Origin: Lysobacterales bacterium
GTDB lineage: Bacteria > Pseudomonadota > Gammaproteobacteria > Xanthomonadales > SZUA-36
DNA length: 64,000 bases
Assembly: GCA_014238945.1 (NCBI GenBank)
Contig: JABAAB010000014.1
Span: forward strand, 62,001-126,000
Direction of reading: 5' to 3'
Position numbers and translations under genes: made by a program. Shown piece after piece: positions 46,414-54,140 of this stretch (position 1 is its first letter; each line of letters opens with the position of its first letter). A model generated the notes under the pieces. That model was not told the DNA's origin, did no database searches, and saw nothing but the letters and a program-made list of their open reading frames with translations.

Positions 46414-47187
46414 TCACAAAATTGGCCCGCGTACCGGGGCCTTTCTACGGATGATGATCCTTTCGTGGAGGAGTGCGGTATAAAGCACGAACATATAGTA
46501 AATATTCAGATCAGCGAATTCGAGCACGTCCTGGTGTAGTCCTCCCAGGCTGATGTTGTTAATCGCGTGACCGGCATCTTCGAGACTCAGCACCAACCAG
46601 GTCAACAACACGGTCAGGATAACCGTGTAAATCAGCCATTTTGATGGTACCAGCAATCGGATGGTGGGATTACGGTGACCTGAAAAGAACACAGGGGCCA
46701 GTACGAAACCCGGGATTATTGCCAGGATGGCCACCAATCTGAAAGGGTCTGCATTGTCACCACCGGACAGACCCGCCCAGTTCAACCAGCCCCAACTCCA
46801 ACCTGTAGAGGATTGCGCATCAAGCTGGCTGGTAAAATATTTCAACGTATACACGCCCTGTTCCATCTCCTTGAACAATGCGAATATTGCCAGCATCAAT
46901 ATCAGCAGGCTGATCATCTTTATCTTTTTCTCAGGTGAGGCCATGAAGCACCTCAATGAATAGAAAATGACACACAAAAGAAAAACTGACTGAAGCAGAC
47001 CCAGCGCCCCATATTCCCGCCAGTCAAACCCGGGGCCTGCAGCCACGGAGGGTGCGACAATATTTTGCAAATCCAGGAAGCCGGAAAAATACATCCCGAT
47101 CAATACCAGGCTGATAAGACCTGGCAACACAACATGTGAGTCAAACTTGCGGCTTGTGACCCACCTAGCAAATACGGATGATCGCAT
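46414..47187 (-). CDS. Polytopic membrane protein of unknown function
   Basis: 257 residues from ATG 47187, which follows a strong AAGGAG site; an upstream in-frame start at 47376 would run into the phosphatase gene and lacks such a site. About six hydrophobic helices are visible (roughly 20-36, 60-80, 90-106, 150-172, 183-203, 225-243). No known motif. It lies 20 bp after the tyrosine-phosphatase gene and is probably co-transcribed. Confidence 0.7.
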   Translation of the reverse strand: MRSSVFARWVTSRKFDSHVVLPGLISLVLIGMYFSGFLDLQNIVAPSVAAGPGFDWREYGALGLLQSVFLLCVIFYSLRCFMASPEKKIKMISLLILMLAIFALFKEMEQGVYTLKYFTSQLDAQSSTGWSWGWLNWAGLSGGDNADPFRLVAILAIIPGFVLAPVFFSGHRNPTIRLLVPSKWLIYTVILTVLLTWLVLSLEDAGHAINNISLGGLHQDVLEFADLNIYYMFVLYTALLHERIIIRRKAPVRGPIL

Positions 47188-47207
47188 GGTAATACACTCC
47201 TTGTAAT

Positions 47208-48188
47208 TTACCTGATACAGATACGCGCACTGGGAGGTGAGACCCAGATGCTGCCGTCGAGGCGTGTAAATTTCAGTGAAAGTTCGTGACAGCCATTGGC
47301 AAACTGCTTCATCGGGTGACTGGCTGTCCAGCCAGAAACCAGGTAGTCCTCTACACTGAAAAATTCCTTCAGCCACGGTTGTGCAATACCGTAGGTGGTA
47401 TCCGTGAATCGTACCTTTCCCAGGGTGGGCTCAACGCTTTTCAGCATCGTGGTATTTTGAGTGTCAAATGCCCAACCCGAAAGATCTAGTCGTTCGTTGT
47501 CCTCTCGACTGATCTCAAATTCCCTGCCTTCCGCAAATTTTCCCCAGGGGCGTTCCCAGACTTGTTGCCCGATGGGATCAATCAGGAAATGAATGTTGCC
47601 ACTGAGGTCGACATACTCGTTTTCAAGCCAGAAATTGAAATTGTCCCTTGAATGTGGCTTTTGCCTGGAATTCAACCATCCTTCATATTGATTGAAAAAC
47701 GGGATACCCATACTGTTGGAACGTATGGCATGGTATTTCCATGATACTTGCGCACGTGCTTGCGCAAGGGTAGACGAGCCATCGAGCAGTTTTGTCATGA
47801 CACTGGCCAGTCCGGTTCGGTCCGCGCCCGCCTTGCAATGAATCAGTAAAGGCCGGGGAGTCGACTCAATCAGGTCTCTCAATTCAATCAACTGATCAAT
47901 CCGTGGTCCAAAAGTCTGGTACATCGGTATGGAGTGGTAATTGATCCCGAGAGTCCTGAGTGTCTCAATTTCTTCTGCATACCAACGCTCGTCGGGTTTT
48001 CTCTGCCTCAGGCTGATCACGGATTGAATCCCGTATTCTGTCACCAATTCATCCAGTCTGGCGGCATTTAGTTGTGCGCTGCGATAGACCTGTGCAGTAA
48101 TGACCGCATGAAAATTGTCCGATTTCCACAATATGACGGCAATCATTGCCACGAGGATCATGGCCAGATACGTGTATTTTCGTCTCAT
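47208..48188 (-). CDS. Membrane-anchored protein-tyrosine phosphatase-like enzyme
   Basis: 326 residues. An N-terminal membrane anchor (about 5-22) is followed by a cysteine phosphatase domain with the active loop HCKAGADRTG (C118, R124), of the dual-specificity/Siw14-like type, in which the loop form suits phosphotyrosine, inositol phosphate or lipid head groups. Residues from about 190 to 326 are an extra beta-rich domain I cannot name. The orientation puts the catalytic domain outside the cytoplasm if the anchor is N-in. A 7-bp hairpin sits in its 5' leader. Confidence 0.85.
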   Translation of the reverse strand: MRRKYTYLAMILVAMIAVILWKSDNFHAVITAQVYRSAQLNAARLDELVTEYGIQSVISLRQRKPDERWYAEEIETLRTLGINYHSIPMYQTFGPRIDQLIELRDLIESTPRPLLIHCKAGADRTGLASVMTKLLDGSSTLAQARAQVSWKYHAIRSNSMGIPFFNQYEGWLNSRQKPHSRDNFNFWLENEYVDLSGNIHFLIDPIGQQVWERPWGKFAEGREFEISREDNERLDLSGWAFDTQNTTMLKSVEPTLGKVRFTDTTYGIAQPWLKEFFSVEDYLVSGWTASHPMKQFANGCHELSLKFTRLDGSIWVSPPSARICIR

Positions 48189-48205
48189 TATGATTGTCCG
48201 GCGGG

Positions 48206-48222
48206 CATGCTTCTAAAGCATG
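48206..48222 (-). promoter_or_regulatory. Hairpin/palindrome in phosphatase leader
   Basis: CATGCTT-CTA-AAGCATG, a perfect 7-bp inverted repeat 18-34 bases before the phosphatase start codon; it could be a repressor site or mRNA hairpin. The remaining part of the 269-bp spacer before the desaturase gene has AT-rich stretches but no promoter I would defend. Confidence 0.4.
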
Positions 48223-48457
48223 TCGGGAAGAGTTGTGTCATATGATCCCCGGGGTCTGTGCACAATGTGATTTTGGTACTGATATCTATATTGACATATT
48301 ATTGTTGTTTAACCGACAGTGTGATCAGATGCCGCTATTATATTGTCAATCTTCCAAGACTGCTGCTCTCGCGGTTATGATGTAGCCTGGCTAGAGGAAA
48401 TACATCACCGGGCGAGCTTCAAGCTGAACAGGTATCGGGTGCCTGCAGGATATTTTA

Positions 48458-49495
48458 ATGAAATCACCACTTAGTATATTTCATGAACCGGCAGGTCTGG
48501 TTTACCACGGTCTGGCGGTGAATTATGCCATCATTGGATATGCATTGGGTTGGTACGCTCTTTTTTCCACACATTGGCTGATCAACTTCGCAGGATTGGT
48601 GCTACTGGCACACGCCATGACCATTGCGGCCTACATGATCCACGAGTGTGGTCACAACACGGTGTTTAGAAGTAACCGGAACAATGCCCGTCTGGGTCGA
48701 TTCCTGAACTGGATTTGCGGTTCCTGTTATGGAACCTTCGAGGACATTCGTTACAAGCACTTCCGTCACCACATGGACAACGATGATTCGGTCTGGTTTG
48801 TCTATGAGGATTTCTGGGAAAGGTACCCATGGCTGGCAAAAATCATCCAGTTTTTTGAGTGGTTTTATATCCCTGCACATGAGATTTTGATGCACTTCCT
48901 GATGGCATTCTCTTTCTTTTTTGTACCGCAACGACGTGACCAGCGCGGCAGAAACCTGGTTGTATTGCTGATCCGTGGCAGTATATTTACCGGATTGTTG
49001 CTGTTTTATCCGAAAGTCGCCGTTTTGTATCTTTTCGCCTATATGCTGATGATGCAGATACTGCGCTTCATGGACAGTTTGCAACATGATTACGGTTCCA
49101 ACCCCATCTTGTTCGAGGACGATGCACCCTCGCGGTATGGTGGCCGGTCCACCGAACAGTCACATACTTTCAGTGTGCCGCTCTCCCTCCAACATGACTG
49201 GGTGAACTGGCTGACACTGAATTTTGGTTTTCACAATGCCCACCACCACCGGCCGACCGTTCCATGGTACCGCCTGCCTGCCTGGCACCGGGAAAAGCTG
49301 AAATATGATCCGGAGAAAGTCATACCGTTCTTTACCCAGCTAAAGATTTTCCATAAGTATCGGGTTCAGCGGGTAGTGCATGCCGGTGGTGATCTTGATG
49401 GAAGACCAGCACCAATGAAAGACGACTATTTGCGCGCTGTGTTGGTCGGTGAGGTCTACGGGGGCAACGCAGTTTCATTCCTGGTTTCTTTGTAA
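48458..49495 (+). CDS. Membrane fatty-acid desaturase family protein
   Basis: 345 residues. Three histidine boxes bind the di-iron centre: HECGH (62-66), HFRHH (101-105) and HNAHHH (near 260). Hydrophobic helix pairs lie between them. It could desaturate acyl chains or hydroxylate a carotenoid or other lipid; the substrate cannot be read from sequence. The stop is one base before the ATG of the TIM-barrel gene, so the two are coupled. Confidence 0.85.
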   Translation: MKSPLSIFHEPAGLVYHGLAVNYAIIGYALGWYALFSTHWLINFAGLVLLAHAMTIAAYMIHECGHNTVFRSNRNNARLGRFLNWICGSCYGTFEDIRYKHFRHHMDNDDSVWFVYEDFWERYPWLAKIIQFFEWFYIPAHEILMHFLMAFSFFFVPQRRDQRGRNLVVLLIRGSIFTGLLLFYPKVAVLYLFAYMLMMQILRFMDSLQHDYGSNPILFEDDAPSRYGGRSTEQSHTFSVPLSLQHDWVNWLTLNFGFHNAHHHRPTVPWYRLPAWHREKLKYDPEKVIPFFTQLKIFHKYRVQRVVHAGGDLDGRPAPMKDDYLRAVLVGEVYGGNAVSFLVSL

Positions 49496-49496
49496 C

Positions 49497-50333
49497 ATGC
49501 AGTCCCTAGAGATATTCCAGTCACTGTGGGCCATGGAATTGAGGCAACCGGGTGTTGCCGAACGGTCGATGGAGGAAAATTTTGCATTGGCCAGTGCCGC
49601 CGGGTATCACGGACTGAGTGTTGATCCATCGGTGGATGAAATTGAAAAGACCTTGCAACTCCTGCCATTGTTTGACAAGTATCAGCTCAAATGCATGGTC
49701 AATGCATTTCCTTACGCGGTTGAAGAACTTGCACCTTTGCTGGACTTGGCAAAGCAGATGAATGCCGTGATGGTAAACGTCATTGGTGGCGTGATGCCTT
49801 TGACCGTGAATGAAGGTGTGGCGGTGGTTGAACGCTGGATGGATGAGGCTGAAAAGTCCGGCATGCCGCTGTTATTTGAAACCCACCGGGATTGCACACT
49901 CAATGATCTGTATTACACCCTGCAACTGATCGAATCTGTACCGACAATGAGGTTGTGCGCAGATCTGTCACACTACGTCATCGGTCGTGAGATGCGTCTG
50001 CCCCTGTCCGCACGCGACCACGAATTCATGCAACGAATCCTGGCACGTTCCGATTGTTTCCAGGGCAGGGTCTCCAACCGGGAGCAAATCCAGGTACAGA
50101 TTGATTTTCCTCAGCACCAGGTATGGGTGCAGCAATTTCGCAATTGGTGGGCAGACGGGTTCAGTGCCTGGCGTCAGCGTAGTGATGAAGACGACACACT
50201 GACATTTTTGTGTGAAATGGGACCGCCACCGTATGCCATCACTGATGCCCGGGGTGGCGAATTGTCAGATCGCTGGCAGGAGGCATTAACCATCAGGCAC
50301 TGGGTTGAGGACATCTGGGAGAACACCACATAG
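49497..50333 (+). CDS. TIM-barrel sugar-phosphate isomerase/epimerase-like protein
   Basis: 278 residues from ATG 49497, directly after the desaturase stop; a start at 49449 would overlap it. The xylose-isomerase-like TIM barrel has the pattern of metal residues expected: E in LLFETHRD, D in LCADLSHY with its His, and a late GRVSNREQIQ strand. Substrate unknown. Coupling to a desaturase is unusual and may point to a modified lipid or polyol pathway. Confidence 0.75.
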   Translation: MQSLEIFQSLWAMELRQPGVAERSMEENFALASAAGYHGLSVDPSVDEIEKTLQLLPLFDKYQLKCMVNAFPYAVEELAPLLDLAKQMNAVMVNVIGGVMPLTVNEGVAVVERWMDEAEKSGMPLLFETHRDCTLNDLYYTLQLIESVPTMRLCADLSHYVIGREMRLPLSARDHEFMQRILARSDCFQGRVSNREQIQVQIDFPQHQVWVQQFRNWWADGFSAWRQRSDEDDTLTFLCEMGPPPYAITDARGGELSDRWQEALTIRHWVEDIWENTT

Positions 50334-50357
50334 ATGCGTGCTTCAATTCTATCCCGT

Positions 50358-51707
50358 TTAAGTAGGCTCAACTCCTTTCTTGCTCGCCTTGATGTGTCGT
50401 CCAAGCCAGCGATATGCCACTAGCGCGATGGCAATATTGGCAAGACTGCTGGCACCGAAAAGCCCATGAATGCCGAACAGCCAACGTCCCAAAAATGCCA
50501 GTGGAATAAATACGAAGATCACCCGCATTGAAGAAATCAACACGGCAGGCAGTGGCCGACCGGTGCCATTGAAGCTGGCATTGACGGACATGACCACTCC
50601 GTAGGCACCCCAACTCCAGGAAACCAGCCAGATGTAATCCGTGCTTACGGTGCGTATGGCTTCAGAGTCTGTGAACAGCGCAGCAAGTGGTGCGGCCAGC
50701 AGGTTGAATGTCAGTGCCAGTATCAATCCGAAACCCAGACAAAACCTCATAACCGTGGCCCTTGCTTCAAGCAGCCGGTTGAATTGCTGTGCTCCGTAAT
50801 TTTGCCCGAAGAATGGGCTGGAAATGGCGGAGAGTGCATAAAACGGTATCAGGGCCATCGGTTCTATGCGCATGGCAATGCCAAAACCGGCCACAGCATC
50901 AATACCATAGCCAGCAACCATGGCCACGACGATGCCGCTGGAAATCGGAATGATCGCGTTGGTAATCATTGCCGGAATGCCAATAACTAGCATGTGCTTC
51001 CAGGATTCAAGGATTTCATGAAAGGGTGCAAAAATACGGGCAAAAACCTTCAAATGGACATGCAAGTGCCAGATGGTAAATACCAGTACAACCGACACGG
51101 AAACCAAAGTGGCCACTGCGGCTCCCTGGATCTCCAGGCGGGGGAAACCCCACAAGCCAAAAATGAACAACGGATCCAGGACCAGGTTCAACAGTGCGGC
51201 CAACGTGATGATCTTGCTCTCCAGTGCGGCATTACCACGTGCCCGGATCGATGCCAGACAGGTCCACAATGTGGCGTCGAGGGGGGTAACCCAGTACCAG
51301 ACACCCATATAGTCACGGATCAGTGGCATGAGTTCGCCCGGTGCGCCCAGCATGGCGAAAACAGGTCCGACACTTATCAGGCCAAGCAGACACAACACCA
51401 GGGCTACGAGTCCTGCCAGCACTGCCGTATCCGTCGTCAGGCGCTTTGCCTGATTCAGCCGGTTCATTCCTATCGCACGGGAAACACACGAGGCTGCTCC
51501 GGCTTCGAAGCCAATACCGATTCCATAAAGCAGCCAGATTACCGGTAACGTGAAGCCGATTGCGGCCAGTGGCGCATCACCCAACAGACCAATAAAATAA
51601 AGATCTACGGCCTCGAAAGAAAATATCGCTACCAGCCCCAATGAAAACGGGATGGCCTGGCGTCGCAAATGTCCTGCAACGGACCCCTTGGTCAGATCAA
51701 GTGTCAT
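50358..51707 (-). CDS. MATE-family multidrug efflux transporter
   Basis: 449 residues with twelve predicted membrane helices in two MatE halves, each opening with a GxxA-type helix pair (SFEAVDLYFIGLLGDAPLAAIGF in the first). Exports cationic compounds in exchange for Na+ or H+. Its start overlaps the end of the tfoX-like gene by 11 bp. Confidence 0.9.
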   Translation of the reverse strand: MTLDLTKGSVAGHLRRQAIPFSLGLVAIFSFEAVDLYFIGLLGDAPLAAIGFTLPVIWLLYGIGIGFEAGAASCVSRAIGMNRLNQAKRLTTDTAVLAGLVALVLCLLGLISVGPVFAMLGAPGELMPLIRDYMGVWYWVTPLDATLWTCLASIRARGNAALESKIITLAALLNLVLDPLFIFGLWGFPRLEIQGAAVATLVSVSVVLVFTIWHLHVHLKVFARIFAPFHEILESWKHMLVIGIPAMITNAIIPISSGIVVAMVAGYGIDAVAGFGIAMRIEPMALIPFYALSAISSPFFGQNYGAQQFNRLLEARATVMRFCLGFGLILALTFNLLAAPLAALFTDSEAIRTVSTDYIWLVSWSWGAYGVVMSVNASFNGTGRPLPAVLISSMRVIFVFIPLAFLGRWLFGIHGLFGASSLANIAIALVAYRWLGRHIKASKKGVEPT

Positions 51708-51990
51708 TATTAAAAATGCTCTCGAGTTCCTTGTGTCCTTCGAGTTCCATCAGCAGGCGTCCTTTTTCTTCCCTGGCTATTTTTGTCCAGTGCACATTAT
51801 TCAATGCACCCACCATGGCGTAAAGAAAATTCAGACTTGCATGGCCGCTCTTGCGTAATAGCAGATACGCATTGACGGGCCCGGTTTCCGCCAGGTCCTC
51901 ACGGGTGAAAACACCGATCTCATTCAGGTGTTTTTCTGACTCGGGGCCCAGTCCCTGGAGGTCGCGTAGTCTCTGATCGGTGTGTTTCAT
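51697..51990 (-). CDS. TfoX C-terminal domain protein
   Basis: About 97 residues from ATG 51990 (MKHTDQRLRDLQGLGPESEK); a start at 52032 would add 14 residues. It matches only the C-terminal helix-hairpin-helix half of TfoX/Sxy competence regulators (LQGLGPESEKHLNEIGV, then the LNFLYAMVGAL segment). Stand-alone TfoX-C proteins are common and mostly uncharacterised. Overlaps the MATE gene. Confidence 0.85.
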   Translation of the reverse strand: MKHTDQRLRDLQGLGPESEKHLNEIGVFTREDLAETGPVNAYLLLRKSGHASLNFLYAMVGALNNVHWTKIAREEKGRLLMELEGHKELESIFNNDT

Positions 51991-52068
51991 ACCCGGATCC
52001 GGAACTGGTGATGTAAAAAGGGCGATGTCCATTCATTCAATCCCTGGTACAACGCCAACACCCCGCAA

Positions 52069-52350
52069 ATGAAAGACCTGGTCAGTAGCGAATTCAGTGC
52101 AACTTACTCATCTCCATCGGGCCAGGTGGAGCGTAATTATCAGCAGCTATTACTAGCGACTGAGCAAGGTGACGGTGTGCTTCCCAGGCTTTATCACAAC
52201 CGGATCATCAACAATATCGAAGTTTCTGCAAACGGGGCAACCGCAGACCTGGTGCTACGCGAAACGACCCACAAACTGCGTTTGTTCAAGTCAGACCAGG
52301 GCTGGAAAATTATTCGCGATGAGTACACTGACAAATCCAGGCACGGTTAA
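52069..52350 (+). CDS. Small orphan ORF, possibly 5'-truncated
   Basis: 93 residues from ATG 52069 with no good ribosome site. The same frame stays open upstream to a stop at 52009 with protein-like sequence (FNPWYNANTPQ) but no start codon, as if the original N-terminus had been lost. The C-terminal pattern (SANGATADLVLRETTHKLRLFKSDQGWKI) recalls SnoaL/NTF2-like folds or small lipoprotein domains. Low certainty that it is expressed. Confidence 0.4.
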   Translation: MKDLVSSEFSATYSSPSGQVERNYQQLLLATEQGDGVLPRLYHNRIINNIEVSANGATADLVLRETTHKLRLFKSDQGWKIIRDEYTDKSRHG

Positions 52351-52387
52351 AATCTGTTTACGGTTAATAGGTGATATCCGGCAGGGA

Positions 52388-53419
52388 TCATGACAGTTCA
52401 GTATTGCCAATGACATTGCGGGTTACATAAAGGGTACTTTCCCCCGAAACCTGTTGCTGGCAGGCCAGTCTGAAACCCATCTCCAGCATCTTCTGGGAGA
52501 TGAGACCCTTTTCCACCGCATTGGGGGCTGGTAAATTGTCGCTTTTCATCCTCACCTTGCATCTGCCGCAATTTCCGCCACCACCACAAACCGAAGTCAG
52601 GTAAATATCCTGCTGGGCCAGTGCCAGGAACAGGTTTGCACCACGCTTCAGGCTGAATTGACGAGGTCTGTCCAGCGCGGGATTGCTGAGACTGACCATT
52701 ACTTTGCCGGGCGTGTGTCGAAACCTCAGAAAGTCAAAATCGTGCCGGTTAAAACTGTCGAATAATATGATCATCCCACTGATTCCGATCCATATCGCAG
52801 TCAATGCAAACAGAATAATCAACGGATGATTAAAGTCCTGGTGGCCGGAATAGTCCATGATATGCAGCATCCAGAAAAAATCAAAAGTACGCCAGTAGCT
52901 GTTCCTTCTTTGCAGTACTTCTCCGCTTGATGCAGACACATATATTGAAGTACTTTCCTCATCATCAAAGTTAACACGCCAATAGGGTCCCGAATTGTTA
53001 CGTGTCTCCAGGTCCGGGGCCATGCCTTCAACAATGTTGGCGATTTGACCATCGCCGGCGTAGTCCCTGGTAGCGATCGCCCGGGCATCGTCGCGCGCAA
53101 ACACCAGGCGGGTTCCATCGAGTGCGTCAACCAGGATGGGTCCGTTATCCCGGGTGAGCCGGTATAACCATTGTCCGTGAGCCTGTTCCAGGCGCATGCT
53201 CAACACATTGTCCAGTAAGCCGGTCGGCAAATCAGCTGGTTCCAGCACTGACCCAGAATAGGACTCTGCCGCATTCTCATCCGAAGGGCTCAGTAGATGT
53301 CGTCCCGCTACTTTTTCAGCATCAAGCACGCTCATGGCCAATCCACTGACAAGCCACAACAGCACCTGGATTCCAATCACCAATCCGATCCACTTGTGCA
53401 ATTTCTTGAGGAAGATCAT
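52388..53419 (-). CDS. PepSY-type membrane protein with C-terminal [2Fe-2S] ferredoxin domain
   Basis: 343 residues. Membrane helices near 12-30, about 195-220; PepSY-like periplasmic part between. Residues about 255-343 are a plant-type ferredoxin with cysteines in CGGGGNCGRC and a fourth in RLACQQ, so the cluster can form. The domain should face the cytoplasm and pass electrons to or from the membrane part. ATGA overlap with the PepSY gene upstream. In a copper operon it may help reduce Cu(II) or recycle a redox centre; inference. Confidence 0.85.
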   Translation of the reverse strand: MIFLKKLHKWIGLVIGIQVLLWLVSGLAMSVLDAEKVAGRHLLSPSDENAAESYSGSVLEPADLPTGLLDNVLSMRLEQAHGQWLYRLTRDNGPILVDALDGTRLVFARDDARAIATRDYAGDGQIANIVEGMAPDLETRNNSGPYWRVNFDDEESTSIYVSASSGEVLQRRNSYWRTFDFFWMLHIMDYSGHQDFNHPLIILFALTAIWIGISGMIILFDSFNRHDFDFLRFRHTPGKVMVSLSNPALDRPRQFSLKRGANLFLALAQQDIYLTSVCGGGGNCGRCKVRMKSDNLPAPNAVEKGLISQKMLEMGFRLACQQQVSGESTLYVTRNVIGNTELS

Positions 53420-54135
53420 GAGGCCTCACCTTTTCTATATTTCCGGCGGCTGAAGCTGTAGAACAACAACCACAATCCCGTGATGGCGAAAATAACACCG
53501 ACGATCTGTGTGAAAATCACCAGTGGGTTGTGGGCATCCATGCGTTCTTCATAATCCATGATATGGAGCATCCAGAGGAAATCGAAAATCCTCCAGTATT
53601 GATGTCTGCGTGTGACCAGAACACCGCTGTATGGATCTATGTAAAAGCTGGTTGAAAATCGGTCATCGAAATCCACCCGCCAAAGTGGCGGGCGACGGGT
53701 CTGTATTTCCATGGGAGGATTGGACGTGATCAGTCTTGCCGATTGTATATTCGCGATGCCGTTGAAATGAAATTTCGCGATGTCCCGCGCCCACTGTTCA
53801 TCCAGCGGCGACACAATATCTGCGGACACTGGATCAATCAGCAATCGTTCTTCCGGGGTTGTGACCGTGAAATGGGTTTTGTCCATGACCGAGCGGACAC
53901 CCACTGTGATGGCCTGGGGGTATTGTTCACGCAACGAATTGATACTGACCTCAGAAGAATCCGGGATGGTGACGGTCTGTTGCATATTCCGGACCAGGGG
54001 GTCACCGTGGATGAAATCCAGGTCAACGATGACCATGTACAGACCGCTTGCCAACCAGATCAATACCTGGATACCAACGATCAGACCGATCCATTTGTGC
54101 AGGAAGCGGGCCGCTATACTTCCACTTTTGATCAA
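53416..54135 (-). CDS. PepSY-domain membrane protein
   Basis: 239 residues, homologous to the N-terminal two thirds of the next gene: the shared opening FLHKWIGLIVGIQVLIWLASGL and the shared FDFLWMLHIMDYEER block before the last helix. One N-terminal and one C-terminal membrane helix frame a periplasmic PepSY-like region. It probably forms a heterodimer with the ferredoxin-bearing paralogue. Five bp after the P-type ATPase gene. Confidence 0.85.
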   Translation of the reverse strand: MIKSGSIAARFLHKWIGLIVGIQVLIWLASGLYMVIVDLDFIHGDPLVRNMQQTVTIPDSSEVSINSLREQYPQAITVGVRSVMDKTHFTVTTPEERLLIDPVSADIVSPLDEQWARDIAKFHFNGIANIQSARLITSNPPMEIQTRRPPLWRVDFDDRFSTSFYIDPYSGVLVTRRHQYWRIFDFLWMLHIMDYEERMDAHNPLVIFTQIVGVIFAITGLWLLFYSFSRRKYRKGEAS

Positions 54136-54140
54136 ACTTA

